Shown piece by piece: positions 12,241 to 22,755 of a stretch of 64,000 nucleotides of DNA. This DNA is from Agapanthus africanus (Eukaryota > Streptophyta > Magnoliopsida > Asparagales > Amaryllidaceae): positions 559,370,315 through 559,434,314 of the forward strand of contig CM057346.1 of assembly GCA_030015575.1 (NCBI GenBank), read 5' to 3'. Every line of letters starts with the position of its first letter. Position 1 is the first letter of the stretch. A program made the translations under genes and the position numbers. Below the pieces are notes generated by a model. That model saw nothing but the letters and a program-made list of their open reading frames with translations. It ran no database searches and was not told the DNA's origin.

Positions 12241-12830
12241 GAGACACTTGCAAGGTCCTCTCGACCTTGTAAGGAGAAACCACCCACGTGAGATCCTTAC
12301 GACTCACAGGGAAGCAACACACTTAGGGATCCTCACGATTCCTAAGGAGAAATTACACTTGCGAGATCCCCACGACTCATAAGGAGAACTCTCTTATGAG
12401 ACCCTCACGGCTCATAAGATTTGAAAGTCTTAAGTTACAGAGACCTGAACCTGTTCTTAAGCAACCCCCATAACCTCCGATATTGCCCTACAAGTGGCTC
12501 AATACTGACCCTTGTATACAATCCACGGGCCCGAATAAACATTTCCCTAACCAAGTCCCACCCGTGGCTAGGGATATGTCCATATGGTGAACAACCCTTA
12601 TAAGTCCTCTCGACTTATAAGGAGAAAACCCTTTTGTAAGATCCTTATGACTTATAGGGCAACATGCACTTAGGAATTCTCACGATTCCTAAGGAGAAAA
12701 CACACCTACGAGATCCTCACGACTTGTAGGGAGAAACACCTTTGTGAGACCCTTACGGCTCATGAAGTCAAAAACCTTAGTCGACAGAATCCTAACCCTG
12801 TTTGCTAAGCCACCTTTGTTCAACACCGAC
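12240..12830 (+). repeat. Array of short inverted repeats (hairpin type 1)
   Basis: Successive 30-45 base units have complementary arms around a tcctctcga or cctcacg core, for example cttgcaaggtc/gaccttgtaag at 12247, cttataagtcc/gacttataagg at 12597 and cttaggaattc/gattcctaagg at 12669. Related units recur at 15430-15640 and 18070-18290. The arms differ from unit to unit but stay complementary within a unit, which points to conserved structure rather than sequence. Function is unknown. Confidence 0.65.
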
Positions 12831-13380
12831 AGAGGCAAATGATGATTCGTTCCTGGCAATATCCCAGTTGTAGCGATGCTGATGCCTAAACCGGTATCAA
12901 ATTCCAAGTCCTTTCATGGCAAATGATGATTCGCTCATGGCAACATCCCAGTTGTAGCGGTGCTGATGCCGAAATCGGTGTCTAATCCCAAACTGGCGAC
13001 AAAAAGCTAGCGAGCCACACATGCATACGAAATAGCTGAAATGATGGGGCAACTTGCAACAAAATCAACAAGTAAAAATATATGCATACAAAAATAGCCG
13101 AAATGATTGGGCAACTCGCAATAAAAAGCAGCGAGTATAAAGAAAAATAGCCGAAATGATTGGGCACCGCCAAAAATAGCCGAAATGATTGGGTAATCGC
13201 GATTTTCGCGCTATAAAAAGCTGAAATGATAGAGCATCGTGGAAAGAATAAAAAAATGATGAAAGAATGAAACCTTTTTCCCTACAGGTGAGATCACATC
13301 GATCCCTGTATACAATCCAGGGGCATAAACAAAAAGAGAACCATACCTTCCCAACAGGCTCCATCAGAAAGCGAAGCCAA
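12830..13380 (+). repeat. Degenerate short tandem repeats
   Basis: The segment ggcaaatgatgattcg...cccagttgtagcg(a/g)tgctgatgcc is present twice (about 12834 and 12919). It is followed by four or more copies of a unit like aaatagc(c/t)gaaatgat(t/g)gggca between 13030 and 13235. I see no gene here. Confidence 0.55.
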
Positions 13381-14960
13381 ATCTCGACGGTTCATAGACA
13401 ACCTAGAGACAACCTCGACATTTGTCGCAATATTGCAGACACAATGTCAACAAACAAAGCAAAAGAAGATCCCTAGCTTCAGGGTCTCGACGTCAATATC
13501 GACAATTTAGAGATAACCAACGGCGTTTCTCCTCACTCCAACCAGATACAGACATGACGTCAAACAACCGACCTCAGAGTCGCAACGAAACGGAGCCATG
13601 GCAAAGTCCCTAGTTCCAAATCTCAATGGCCACATCTACAGCCTGGAGACCAACAACGGTGTGCATCCTCATTCCAGCAGGACACAGATGTTACACCATT
13701 AAACGGAGCCATGGCATAGTCCTTAGTTCCAAATCTCAACGGTTCGCAGACAACCTAGAGACCACCTCAGCATTCGTCTCGTTACAGCAGACGCAATGTC
13801 GACAACGGCGTTCCTTCGCAGCCCAACAAGATGCAGAAGCAACGTCAACAAAAGACTCCATGGTCAGTAAAGCGGAGTGACGGCAAAATCCCTGCTCCAC
13901 CTCAGCATTCGTCTCGATACAGCAGACGAGATGTCAACAACAGCGTCCTTCCTCCAACAGGATTCGGACACACCAAAGCAAACGAAGCGAAGGCCAAATT
14001 CCTAGCTTTAACGTCTTGACGGTAACTCATATAAAACCGGAAAGGCAATCAGAGATCATCCCACATGGAGTGGTCACCACCACGACATTCGTCTCGATAC
14101 AGCAGACGCAATGCAAGCAAACGAACCAAAGGCCAAATTCCTAGCTTAAGGGTCTTGAAGGCAACTCATATAAAAGCTGAAAGACTATCGGAGATCATCC
14201 CACATCAGCGCGGAGTGGTCACCAGCTCGACGTTCGTCTCGACACAGCAGACGCAACATCACCAAAAGGAGTCACGGCAAAATCCCTGGTTCCAAACCTC
14301 GACGGTTCACCAGCAACCTAGAGACAACCACGACATTCGATACAGCAGACGCAGTGCAAGCGAACGAAGCAAAGGCCAAATTCCTAGCTTCAGGGTCTTA
14401 ACGGCAAGTCATATAAAGCCTGAAAGACAATTGGAGATCATCTCGCCACAGTGTAGTGCGGTCACCACCTCGACGTTCGTCTCGACACAGCAGACGCAAC
14501 ATCACCAAAAGGAGCCACGGCAAAATCCCTAGTTCCAAATCTCGACGGTTCACCAGCAACCTAGAGACAACCGCAACATTCATCTCAATACAGCAGACGC
14601 AATGCTAGCAAACGAAGCGAAGGCCAAATTCCTAGCTTCAGGGTCTTAACGGTAAGTCATATAAATCCTGAAAGACAATTGGAGATCATCTTGCCACAGT
14701 GCAGAGCGGTCACCACCTCGACGTTCGTCTCGACACAGCAGACGCAACATCACCAAAAGGAGCCACGGCAAAATCCCTGGTTCCAAACCTCGACGGTTCA
14801 CCAGCAACCTAGAGACAACCGCGACATTCGTCTCGATACGGCAGACGCGATGCCAGCAAACGAAGCAAAGGCCAAATTCCTAGCTTCAGGGTCTTAACGG
14901 CAAGTCATATAAATTCTGAAAGACTATCGGTGATAATCCCACACCAGTGCGGAGTGGTTA
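13380..14960 (+). repeat. Tandem repeat array, unit about 245 bp
   Basis: A unit containing gacgttcgtctcgacacagcagacgcaa, then ccacggcaaaatccct, then cagcaacctagagacaacc recurs at about 14218, 14461 and 14708 (spacing 243-247). Diverged copies extend left to about 13390. Short open frames within it repeat the same peptide and are by-products of the array. Confidence 0.75.
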
Positions 14961-15419
14961 TGACTCATCGGGGCTCTCCAAAATGAGCCTAACCTCAAGT
15001 AAAAAGCGGCATGGCAAAATTCCTAACGCTTGCTCTTCCGACGGTCAAACTGACAAGGAGGATTTCTTGAAGACGTCTTGTCCAGCCCCCGAAGGGATCA
15101 GAGACACGGCAGTCGCAGGGCTACTCGAACAGCACGATTTCCTATCGAGGAATATATCAGCTGATGCGACGGTACGGCAGCCAAAACCCTAAGTACCACA
15201 GACCCTAACGGACTTCTGTCGTAAAGAGCAGAGGTTAACTGTGACGTTAGGATATGCTTGCGAGAACTGCTCGATTCGTCTCGACTCGCGAGGAAAAGCC
15301 TTAGGCAGCGGGGATTAAAAAACCTGTTTCCTAAGCATCGGGATCCTGCAAGTCGGCCCAAAACGGTCTCTTGCATACTATCCATGGGTCTCACTCGCCA
15401 AAGTCGAATCTCGACAAGG

Positions 15420-15717
15420 AGGGAAACAACCGCTTACGGGTCCTCTCGACTCGTAAGGGGGAAAAAAATTCTCTTATAGGATCCTTACGACTTATAAGAA
15501 AAAACGCACTTAGGAATCCTCACGGTTCCTAAGGAGAAAATACACCTATGAGATCCCCTCGATCCGTAGGGAGAAGTCTTTGTGAGACCCTCACGGCTCA
15601 TAAAGTTGAAAAGTCTTAGGCTACAAGGACCCTAAACTTGTCTCCTAAGCCCTCAATTCCATGGCTACTCATAAGTTTGCACTACTTCACCCACGTACAT
15701 ACTTACGTAGGCAAAGT
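15420..15717 (+). repeat. Second block of short inverted repeats next to the polypurine tract
   Basis: Units such as cttacgggtcc/gactcgtaaggg (15432) and cttaggaatcc/ggttcctaagg (15509) have complementary arms, as in the block at 12240. The segment from about 15372 to 15717 is copied at about 18020-18640, with cttacgta(or tg)ggcaaagt at the end of both copies. It lies directly upstream of the polypurine tract, in the position of a 3' untranslated region. Confidence 0.65.
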
Positions 15718-15730
15718 AGTGGGGGGCATT
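15718..15730 (+). other. Polypurine tract of the palindrome-rich gypsy element
   Basis: The plus strand reads agtggggggcatt directly before TGTTCCCGCC. The same tract and LTR start (ggtggggggcatt then TGTTCC) occur on the minus strand at 59913-59896, which supports both the boundary and the relatedness of the two elements. A G-rich tract of this kind is usual for plant Ty3/gypsy elements. Confidence 0.8.
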
Positions 15731-16008
15731 TGTTCCCGCCAAAAATTTCTGCGGAAAAGAGCCCGAGGTATCAAATAGCAGCGATACGCTTATGAAAATG
15801 CGAACCGGTATTTTCCGGGCTGTTTTTTTTTGACAAATTCCCAAATGAGAAATAGCTAAATTCTGATAGTGTCAAAAGCGTCTTGAAAAACCCTTCGATT
15901 TGATATATCATGGGCTTCATAATTCATCCGGGATCAAAAGTTATGAGCAAATATGCTATGCACTGTTCCTTGATTAAAAATCAGGAATTACCTCAATGAG
16001 GTATCACG

Positions 16009-17720
16009 TGTTCACACGTGACCAATGGTCACGTGTTAACACGTGATAGTTAAAATAGAAATAAAAAAATAAACGGCTGAAGAAGGACCCAATTGGGGCT
16101 CACGGGCTCACACGTGACCAATGGTCACGTGTTGACACGTGATGGTTAAAACAGAAATAAAAACAAATGGCTTAAGGAAATACCTCAATGAGGTATCACG
16201 TGCTCACACGTGACCAATGGTCACGTGTTGACATGTGATGGTTAAAACTGAAGCATAAATGAACGCTGAGAAAAGAACCAATTGGGGGTCACGTGCTCAC
16301 ACATGACCAAGGGTCACGTGCCAGCACGTGACAGGCTTCGAAAGCCTTACAGATTAATAGACTTAAAATTCTAAATTTCTCTAAATCTTTCCAAATAGAA
16401 TTAAAATTCTAGATTTCTCTAAATCTTTCCAAATGGAAAAGGATTATGGGGACCGTTGGATTAAAAATCCAAGGGTGATTAAAAATCACCAATTTATGGA
16501 AAGATTTTAGACAAGGAAAGATTTCCCTCAAAATCTCACCAGAAATAACAAACATAATATCTTTGGATTTAAAATCCAATGGTGAATAAAATTCACTGTG
16601 TGATCTAAAGGATCATATTAATTACGAAAACAAATCAAATCTTTCAATGAAAAATTTACTAAACAAATTAATTCTCCTCCTCCTCCTATAAATAGGAGCC
16701 AAGAGAAGAGAAGGGGATAGAATTTGGAGAGAGAAAACTTTGGAGAGAATTCTAGGATCTTGAAATTGCAGAGAGAAAAGAAAGGAGAATTTAATTCTCA
16801 ACAAAGAAAACCCTAGGTGAGAAAAGAGAAAAAGATCAAGTTCAAAAAGAGAATTTAATTCTCAAAATCTAAGAGTTTAACTCTTCTGCAAATAAAGAAC
16901 TTAGTTTTTCTTCTGGTTGAAGATCTGTACAGAGCACATCTCCCCATAGGATGAGAATTTAATTCTCATTAGGTTGAGATCCTGCCATGCAAATCTAAAA
17001 TATAGAGGAGGAATTGAGTTTAGAGAATTTAATTCTCCCAAAACAAAATTAGGGGTCAACCCTATATGAGAATTTAATTCTCTTAAAACTACAGGAATTT
17101 AATTCCTTCAAGATGGACAGAACTAGGGTTTAACCATAATTGAGAATTTAATTCTCTCAAATTTACAGGAATTTAATTGCTCTTAAAATGAAATTAGGGT
17201 TTAACCCTACATAAGAATTTAATTCTTTCATAACAGGAATTTAATTCCTCCAAAATCATGATTAGGGTTCAACCTTACAGAGAATTTAATTCTTAAAATA
17301 AAGAGACTTGAAAGATCTCCATGCACATAAAGAACATTGGTCACGTGATGACACGTGACCCCAATCCGCAGTGATCAGAAAAGAAAGAATAAAACTAGGT
17401 CACGTATCCCCACGTGACCCCTAAAAAGATCCCCCGAAAATAAAAAGGAAGCAGCTTCGAGGCAATGCCTCACGTGCTCCCACGTGACTCCCAAAACGCA
17501 GAAAGAAAAAGCAAAGGGAATGAAGGCTTTGGGCGCTCTCACGTGTTACTACGTGACCCCTTGGCAAGCGCTTTAACAGTCAGCGCATAAATCCCCATCA
17601 CGTTCAACACGTGACGCTCAAAATAAAAATAATAAAAAGTGTTTAACACTTAATTGCAGAACGAGAGAAAAGGAATCTGGTCCCACCTTTGGGCGCCCTC
17701 ACGTGTCCACACGTGACCCA
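16009..17720. repeat. CACGTG and odd-centred palindrome arrays in LTR A
   Basis: By eye I count about 22 perfect CACGTG hexamers, mostly in pairs such as tcacgtgctcacacgtga. Interspersed are more than ten copies of gaatttaattc (five complementary bases either side of one centre base) from 16790 to 17300. CACGTG is the G-box bound by plant bZIP and bHLH factors; whether it acts here is inference. Confidence 0.85.
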
Positions 17721-17729
17721 TTTTTCTTT

Positions 17730-17970
17730 AGTGTTTAACACTAATTCGAGAGCTTTATTCCCAGTGTTTAACACTGATTATCTTTTAGTGTTTAATACTA
17801 ATTTGAAAATCTTATTTCTAGTGTTTAACACTGTTATTTTCTAGTGCTTAACACTAATTTGGGATTCTATATTTCCAGTGTTTAACACTGATTGTCTTTT
17901 AGTGTTTAACACTAATTTGAGGGATCTATTTCCAGTGTTTAACACTGTTTTCTCTAGTGTTTAACACTAC
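17730..17970. repeat. gtgtttaacac array in LTR A
   Basis: About ten copies of a(g/a)tgtttaacact alternate with aatttgagag-type spacers, giving imperfect palindromes around a single T. The same array is present in LTR B at 20560-20800. No promoter or gene is otherwise visible in these stretches. Confidence 0.8.
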
Positions 17971-18015
17971 TTTTAGCCAAATTGGCTAATTTTCCAGAGG
18001 CAAAGCCTCCCCTTC

Positions 18016-18660
18016 AATTGCATACTATTCGCGGACCACACTCTCCAAAGTCGAATCTCGACAAGGAGGGAAACAACCACTTACGAGTCCTCTCGACTTG
18101 TAAGGGGAAAAATTCTCTTGTGAGATCCTTACGACTCTCAAGAGAAACCGCACTTAGGAGTCCTCACGACTCCTAAGGAGAAAATACACCTACGGGATCC
18201 TCTCGACCCGTAGGGAGAAAATTCTTTATGAGACCCTCACGGCTCATAAAGTTGAAAAATCTTAGGGGACGGATCCTAACCCTGTCTCCTAAGCCATCGC
18301 TGCCCTATAAAGAGTTCAAGAGAAACTATTATCTACCATCTATGGGCCACATTTGCCAAATCTACATGCTTCTGAAATGGAGAAGTTACTCATGAGCATA
18401 TAAACTCCTTCACACCAGAGTAAGACATAAAGAAATAGAAGGGTACGGCTCATGGGGCTGAGGGTTTGGAACTATATCCCTTAAGAGTTGAGATTTAAGT
18501 TAATGATAAATGACGACACTTATGTCCGCTCGTTATCTTCTCAGATCAAGATTCTGAAAGTTATATACCAACCCGAAACTGGTCATACGCCATGCATAAC
18601 TCTGCACTACTTCACCCACGTACATACTTACGTGGGCAAAGTTCTTCATTCGTTCAAGAT
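18016..18660 (+). repeat. Copy of internal 3' region between the two LTR copies
   Basis: It begins ttgcatactatt and continues aaagtcgaatctcgacaaggaggg, matching 15372 onwards, and keeps the same hairpin units and the cactacttcacccacgtacatacttacgt end. It contains an insertion (about 18310-18590) not in the first copy. It is not followed by an intact polypurine tract, so the array A-internal-B looks like a recombination product. Confidence 0.65.
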
Positions 18661-18929
18661 TATTACCTGAGGAAGGAGAATCTTTCAACAGAGTTAAACT
18701 CTGTTGGGATTTTTGAAACAGAGAACTAAGCTCTGCAAAGGAGAATTAAATTCTCAAAAGGAAAAAGTTTGCAAGGAAGAAGATGAAAGAGTGGAGGCGC
18801 TTCTGAAGAGACCCCTGCATTTATAGGATGTGATAGAAACGATTCATCTCCCCGATTCCCTAGATGGATCCAACGGTCACAAAAGTGACAGTGTTGCACT
18901 CACGTGTAGACACGTGAGAGCAACGCTGT

Positions 18930-21900
18930 GAGGGCATCTGTTCCCTGATTAAAAATCAGGAATTACCCAATTGGGTATCACGTGCTCACACGTAACCAAT
19001 GGTCATGTGTTGACACGTGATTGTTAAAACTCCAAACAAACAGAAACAAAAAAAACGGCTGAAGGAAATACCTCAATGAGGTATCACGTGCTCACACGTG
19101 ACCAATGGTCACGTGTCAACACGTGATGGTTAAAACAGAAGCATAAATAAGCGGCTGAGAAAAGGACTCAATTGGGGGTCACGTGCTCACACGTGACCAA
19201 GGGTCACGTGCCAGCACGTGACAGGCTTTGAAAGCCTTACAGTTTAATAGAATTAAAATTCTTAATTCCTTTGAATCTTTCCAAATGGAAAAGGATTATG
19301 GGGACCGTTGGATTAAAAATCAGGAAGATTAAAAATCACCAATATATGAAAAAATCCTAAATAAGGAAAGATCTCCCTAAATCTCACCGAAATAACAAAC
19401 AGAATATCTCTGGATTGAAAATCCAACGGTGAATAAAATTCACTGAATAATCTAAAGGATCATATTAATCACGAAAAACAAACAAAATCTTTCAATGAAA
19501 GATTTATTAAACAAATTGATTCTTTTCGTTCTCCTATAAATAGGAGCCAAGAGGAGAAGAAGAGGAGAATTTTGGAATCTTGAAATTTCAGAGAGAAAAG
19601 AAAGGAGAATTTAATTCTCAATAAAGAAAACCCTAGGTGATAAAAAGAAAGGGGATCAAACTTTAAACAGAGAATTTAATTCTCAAAAAAAAATCTAAGA
19701 GTTTAACTCTTTTGCAAAGAAATTAGTTCTTTCTCTAGTTGAAGATCTGCAGAAGTAAATCTCCCCATAAGTTGAGAATTTAATTATCATCGGGTTGAGA
19801 TTTTGCCATGCAGATCCAAGACTTAGAGGGAGAATTGAGTTCAGAGAATTTAATTCTCACAATTACAGGAATTTAATTCCTTCATGACAAAATTAGGATT
19901 TAACCCTATATGAGAATTTAATTCTCCCACAATTATAGGAATTTAATTCCTTCAAGATGGATAAAAACCAGGGTCTAACCCTAATTGAGAATTTAATTCT
20001 CTAAAATTCATTGGAAATTAATTCCTCCAAAACAGAACTAGGGTTTCACCCTATACAAGAATTTAATTCTTTGACATATATGGGAATTTAATTCCTCTAA
20101 AGAAAATTAGGGTTTAACCATACATAAGAATTTAATTCTTTCAAAATAGGAATTTAATTCCTACAAAATCATATTCAGGGTTTAACCCTACAGAGAATTT
20201 AATTCTTAAAGATAAAGAGAATTAAAGCATGCAAAGAATCAAGGTCACGTGTCCCCACGTGACCCTTGAAAAGATCCCCAGAAATGAGAAGGAGAAAGCT
20301 CTGAGGCAACGCCTCACGTGCTCCCACGTGACCTCCAAAACACGGAAGAAAAAGCAAAGGAAATATAAGCTCTGGGCGCTCTCACGTGTCCTCATGTGAC
20401 CCCTTAGCAAATGCTTTAACAATTAGTGCATAAATGTCCATCACATGCCAGCACGTGATGCTCAAAATAAAATATAAAAAAGTGTTTAACACTTAATTGC
20501 AGAGCGAAGTAAAAAGGGATCCGGTCCCACCTTTTGGCGCCCTCACGTGTCCACACGTGACCCCTTTTTCTTTAATGTTTAACACTAATTCGAGAGCTTT
20601 ATTCCCAGTGTTTAACACTGGTTATCTATTAGTGTTTAACACTAATTCGAAAACCTTATTTCCGATGTTTAACACTGTTATGTTCTAGTGTTTAACACTA
20701 ATTTGGGTGTTTAACACTGATTGTCTTTTAGTGTTTAACACTAATTTGAGAGTTCTGTCTCCAGTGTTGAACACTGTTGCTCTTTAATGTTTAACACTAG
20801 TTTTAGCCAAATTGGCTAATTTTCCAGAGGCAAAAGTCCCTCCTCCAAATGAATCTCAAAATTGAGGAAATCAAAGATAAAAATGTTGCCAAAGCCCTCC
20901 AACTCTCGTTTAGCATTGCTAAATAATATGGGCTCGAATCCAGACAAATGTCTAATGGTCCAACAGAGTGCCAACACTTCAAACTTAATTGGACTTAGCC
21001 CAAGTGGGCTATAAGTCCTCAATTCAGACTCAACTGAGCCAATGTGCTCATAATATAATTAATTGATCTTAGTTCCAAATCGGACTACAGATCACTTAAT
21101 CCATCCTGGTTCAAGGGTACATCTCTTCACTCCTTTGATATTTGTCGTTGTAATTCCTCAACGTCTTCAAAGAGATGACGGGTCCCGACAACCACATATT
21201 TCACGGACTGTGGGGTCCTTAAACTCACGGACTATGATGTCCTTAATCTCGACCGCGATATCTTAAAACTAACATTGGACTGTGGGGTCCTTAAGCCCAC
21301 GGACTATGATGTCCTTAATCTCGACCGTGATGTCTTTAAACTAACATTGGACTGTGGGGTCCTTAAGCCCACGGACTATGATGTCCTTAACCTCGACCGT
21401 GATGTCTTTAAACTAACATTGGACTGTGGGGTTCTTAAGCCCACAGACTATGATGTCTTTAAGCTCGACCGTGATGTGTTTAAACTAACAACGGACTATG
21501 ATGTCCTTAACCTCGACCGTGATGTCTTAAAACTAACATTGAATCGAGATGTCCTTAAACTAACACCGGACCGTAATGTCTTTAAACTAATTGACCGCAA
21601 TGTCCCTAAACTAAACAATAGAGCCCAATTGCTCTCTTGTTGGATCTAAACGATCCCGTTAAGTTGATCTTAGTCTAAATTGAGACTAACGTATTTTTAA
21701 CAAACGTTTAAGTTGATTTTAGTCTCAAATGAGGCTAACGTATTCTTAAACCCAACCCCCAAACCCAAATCTAAGAAATATACGGATTTGGACTAGTCCA
21801 CGGCCTACGGGCGACAACATAAATTAGTCTCCGTATACAATCCACGGACAACCAAACACAAAACAAACACCCACGACACGAAATGACCATCTGGAGAAGG

Positions 21901-22180
21901 AGAAAGTTGTTACTGCGATACGGTAGCGTAATTAACTGCAGGGGCTTGCGCCCGCAGGGAAGAGCGTCCCCACAATCAAAAAACCCCTCAAACGAGGGGG
22001 AATCTGACGAAGTCTGCTATATCGGCCGCATCCGTCTGAACCTTCGATACATGGTGCCATAAATCAACTTGGCATCTTCGGAGAGGTGGACGAATAGCAC
22101 CAATTAGCATCTGCCCCGAAATTCAGGCAAGACGGACTTGCACGGTCGCGTCTCTGTGTTCGGAGGGGAACCGTATTCTA
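18930..22180 (+). mobile_element. LTR copy B, palindrome-rich, with complete 3' part
   Basis: It aligns to LTR A from about 18940 to 20835 and then continues through sequences missing from A. These include the 72-bp array and a terminal segment (21880-22180: gcgtccccacaatc, atggtgccataaatcaactt) that is matched in reverse complement at 57770-58010. The shared match ends at attcta, so I place the LTR end near 22180. The TATA box is tataaata at 19535. The exact 5' edge near 18660-18940 is unclear. Confidence 0.65.
21205..21610 (+). repeat. 72-bp tandem repeat
   Basis: Units starting ggactgtggggtcctta lie at 21205, 21277, 21349 and 21421, exactly 72 bases apart, followed by shortened units to about 21605. 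Because 72 is a multiple of three, a frame stays open across it and spells a 24-residue repeat (KPTDYDV, LDRDVFKL). I see no start context or homology to support a protein; it is part of the LTR. Confidence 0.85.
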
Positions 22181-22304
22181 TTTGTTTATTTCTTTTATAT
22201 ATTATACGTGAGATGTTGATTATGAATATTTCTGTATTTGGTTATATGATGTATATATTATTGTGCACGGGACGGGGAAAAAAGGGGAGCTCTTTTTGAA
22301 AAAA

Positions 22305-22755
22305 CCCTAATATAATGTCCCTACGGATTAATCCGTAGGTGCAACAGTTGCACCTACGGATTAATCCACAGGCGCAAGATTTGCTCCTACACATTTCTCC
22401 GTAGGGACAAAATATCAGAATATCTGATATTTTGTCCTTATGGACTCGGTAACTTGCCCCTATAAATTAATCCGTAGGGGTATTTATCAGGATCTACGGA
22501 TATATCTGCAGGAGAAGTTATCAGGCCCTATGGATACATCTGTAGGTATAAGTATTTTATTTTACAAACCAATAAATTAAATAAAGATTATGTCCCTACG
22601 GAATAATCCGTAGGGATAAATGTCCCTACGGAATAAGGCGTAGGGGCAATTATTATTCCGTAGGGGTATGTACAGGACGAAAACTTGTATCTGCGGCTTT
22701 TGGACCTACGGAGGAATTTTATGTCCCGTAAGGGCAAGCGATTACTGTAGTAGTG
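22305..22755. mobile_element. CACTA-like terminus with subterminal repeats
   Basis: The right edge reads TAGTG at 22751-22755, so the reverse strand begins CACTACTACAGTAATCGC, like the terminal inverted repeat of En/Spm (CACTA) transposons. The 430 bases inside are packed with direct and inverted copies of gtccctacgga(a/t)taatccgtaggg, the expected arrangement for transposase-binding subterminal repeats. I did not find the matching opposite end nearby, so this is probably a fragment. Confidence 0.5.

Larger units (their letters stand above)
15731..17999 (+). mobile_element. LTR copy A, 3'-truncated, palindrome-rich
   Basis: It starts TGTTCCCGCC after the polypurine tract. From about 15963 to 17999 it matches 18940-20835 in order: cattgattaaaaatcaggaatt-like start, CACGTG clusters, a TATA box (tataaata at 16687) inside the near-palindrome ctcctataaataggag, then many agaatttaattct and gtgtttaacac repeats. 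At about 18000 the match stops and internal-type hairpin sequence follows, so the LTR's 3' part is missing. Confidence 0.7.

Noticed and set aside
13267..15192. Several 60-155 codon frames in the 245-bp array
   Set aside because: The peptides repeat with the array and change frame between units, so they are by-products of repetition.
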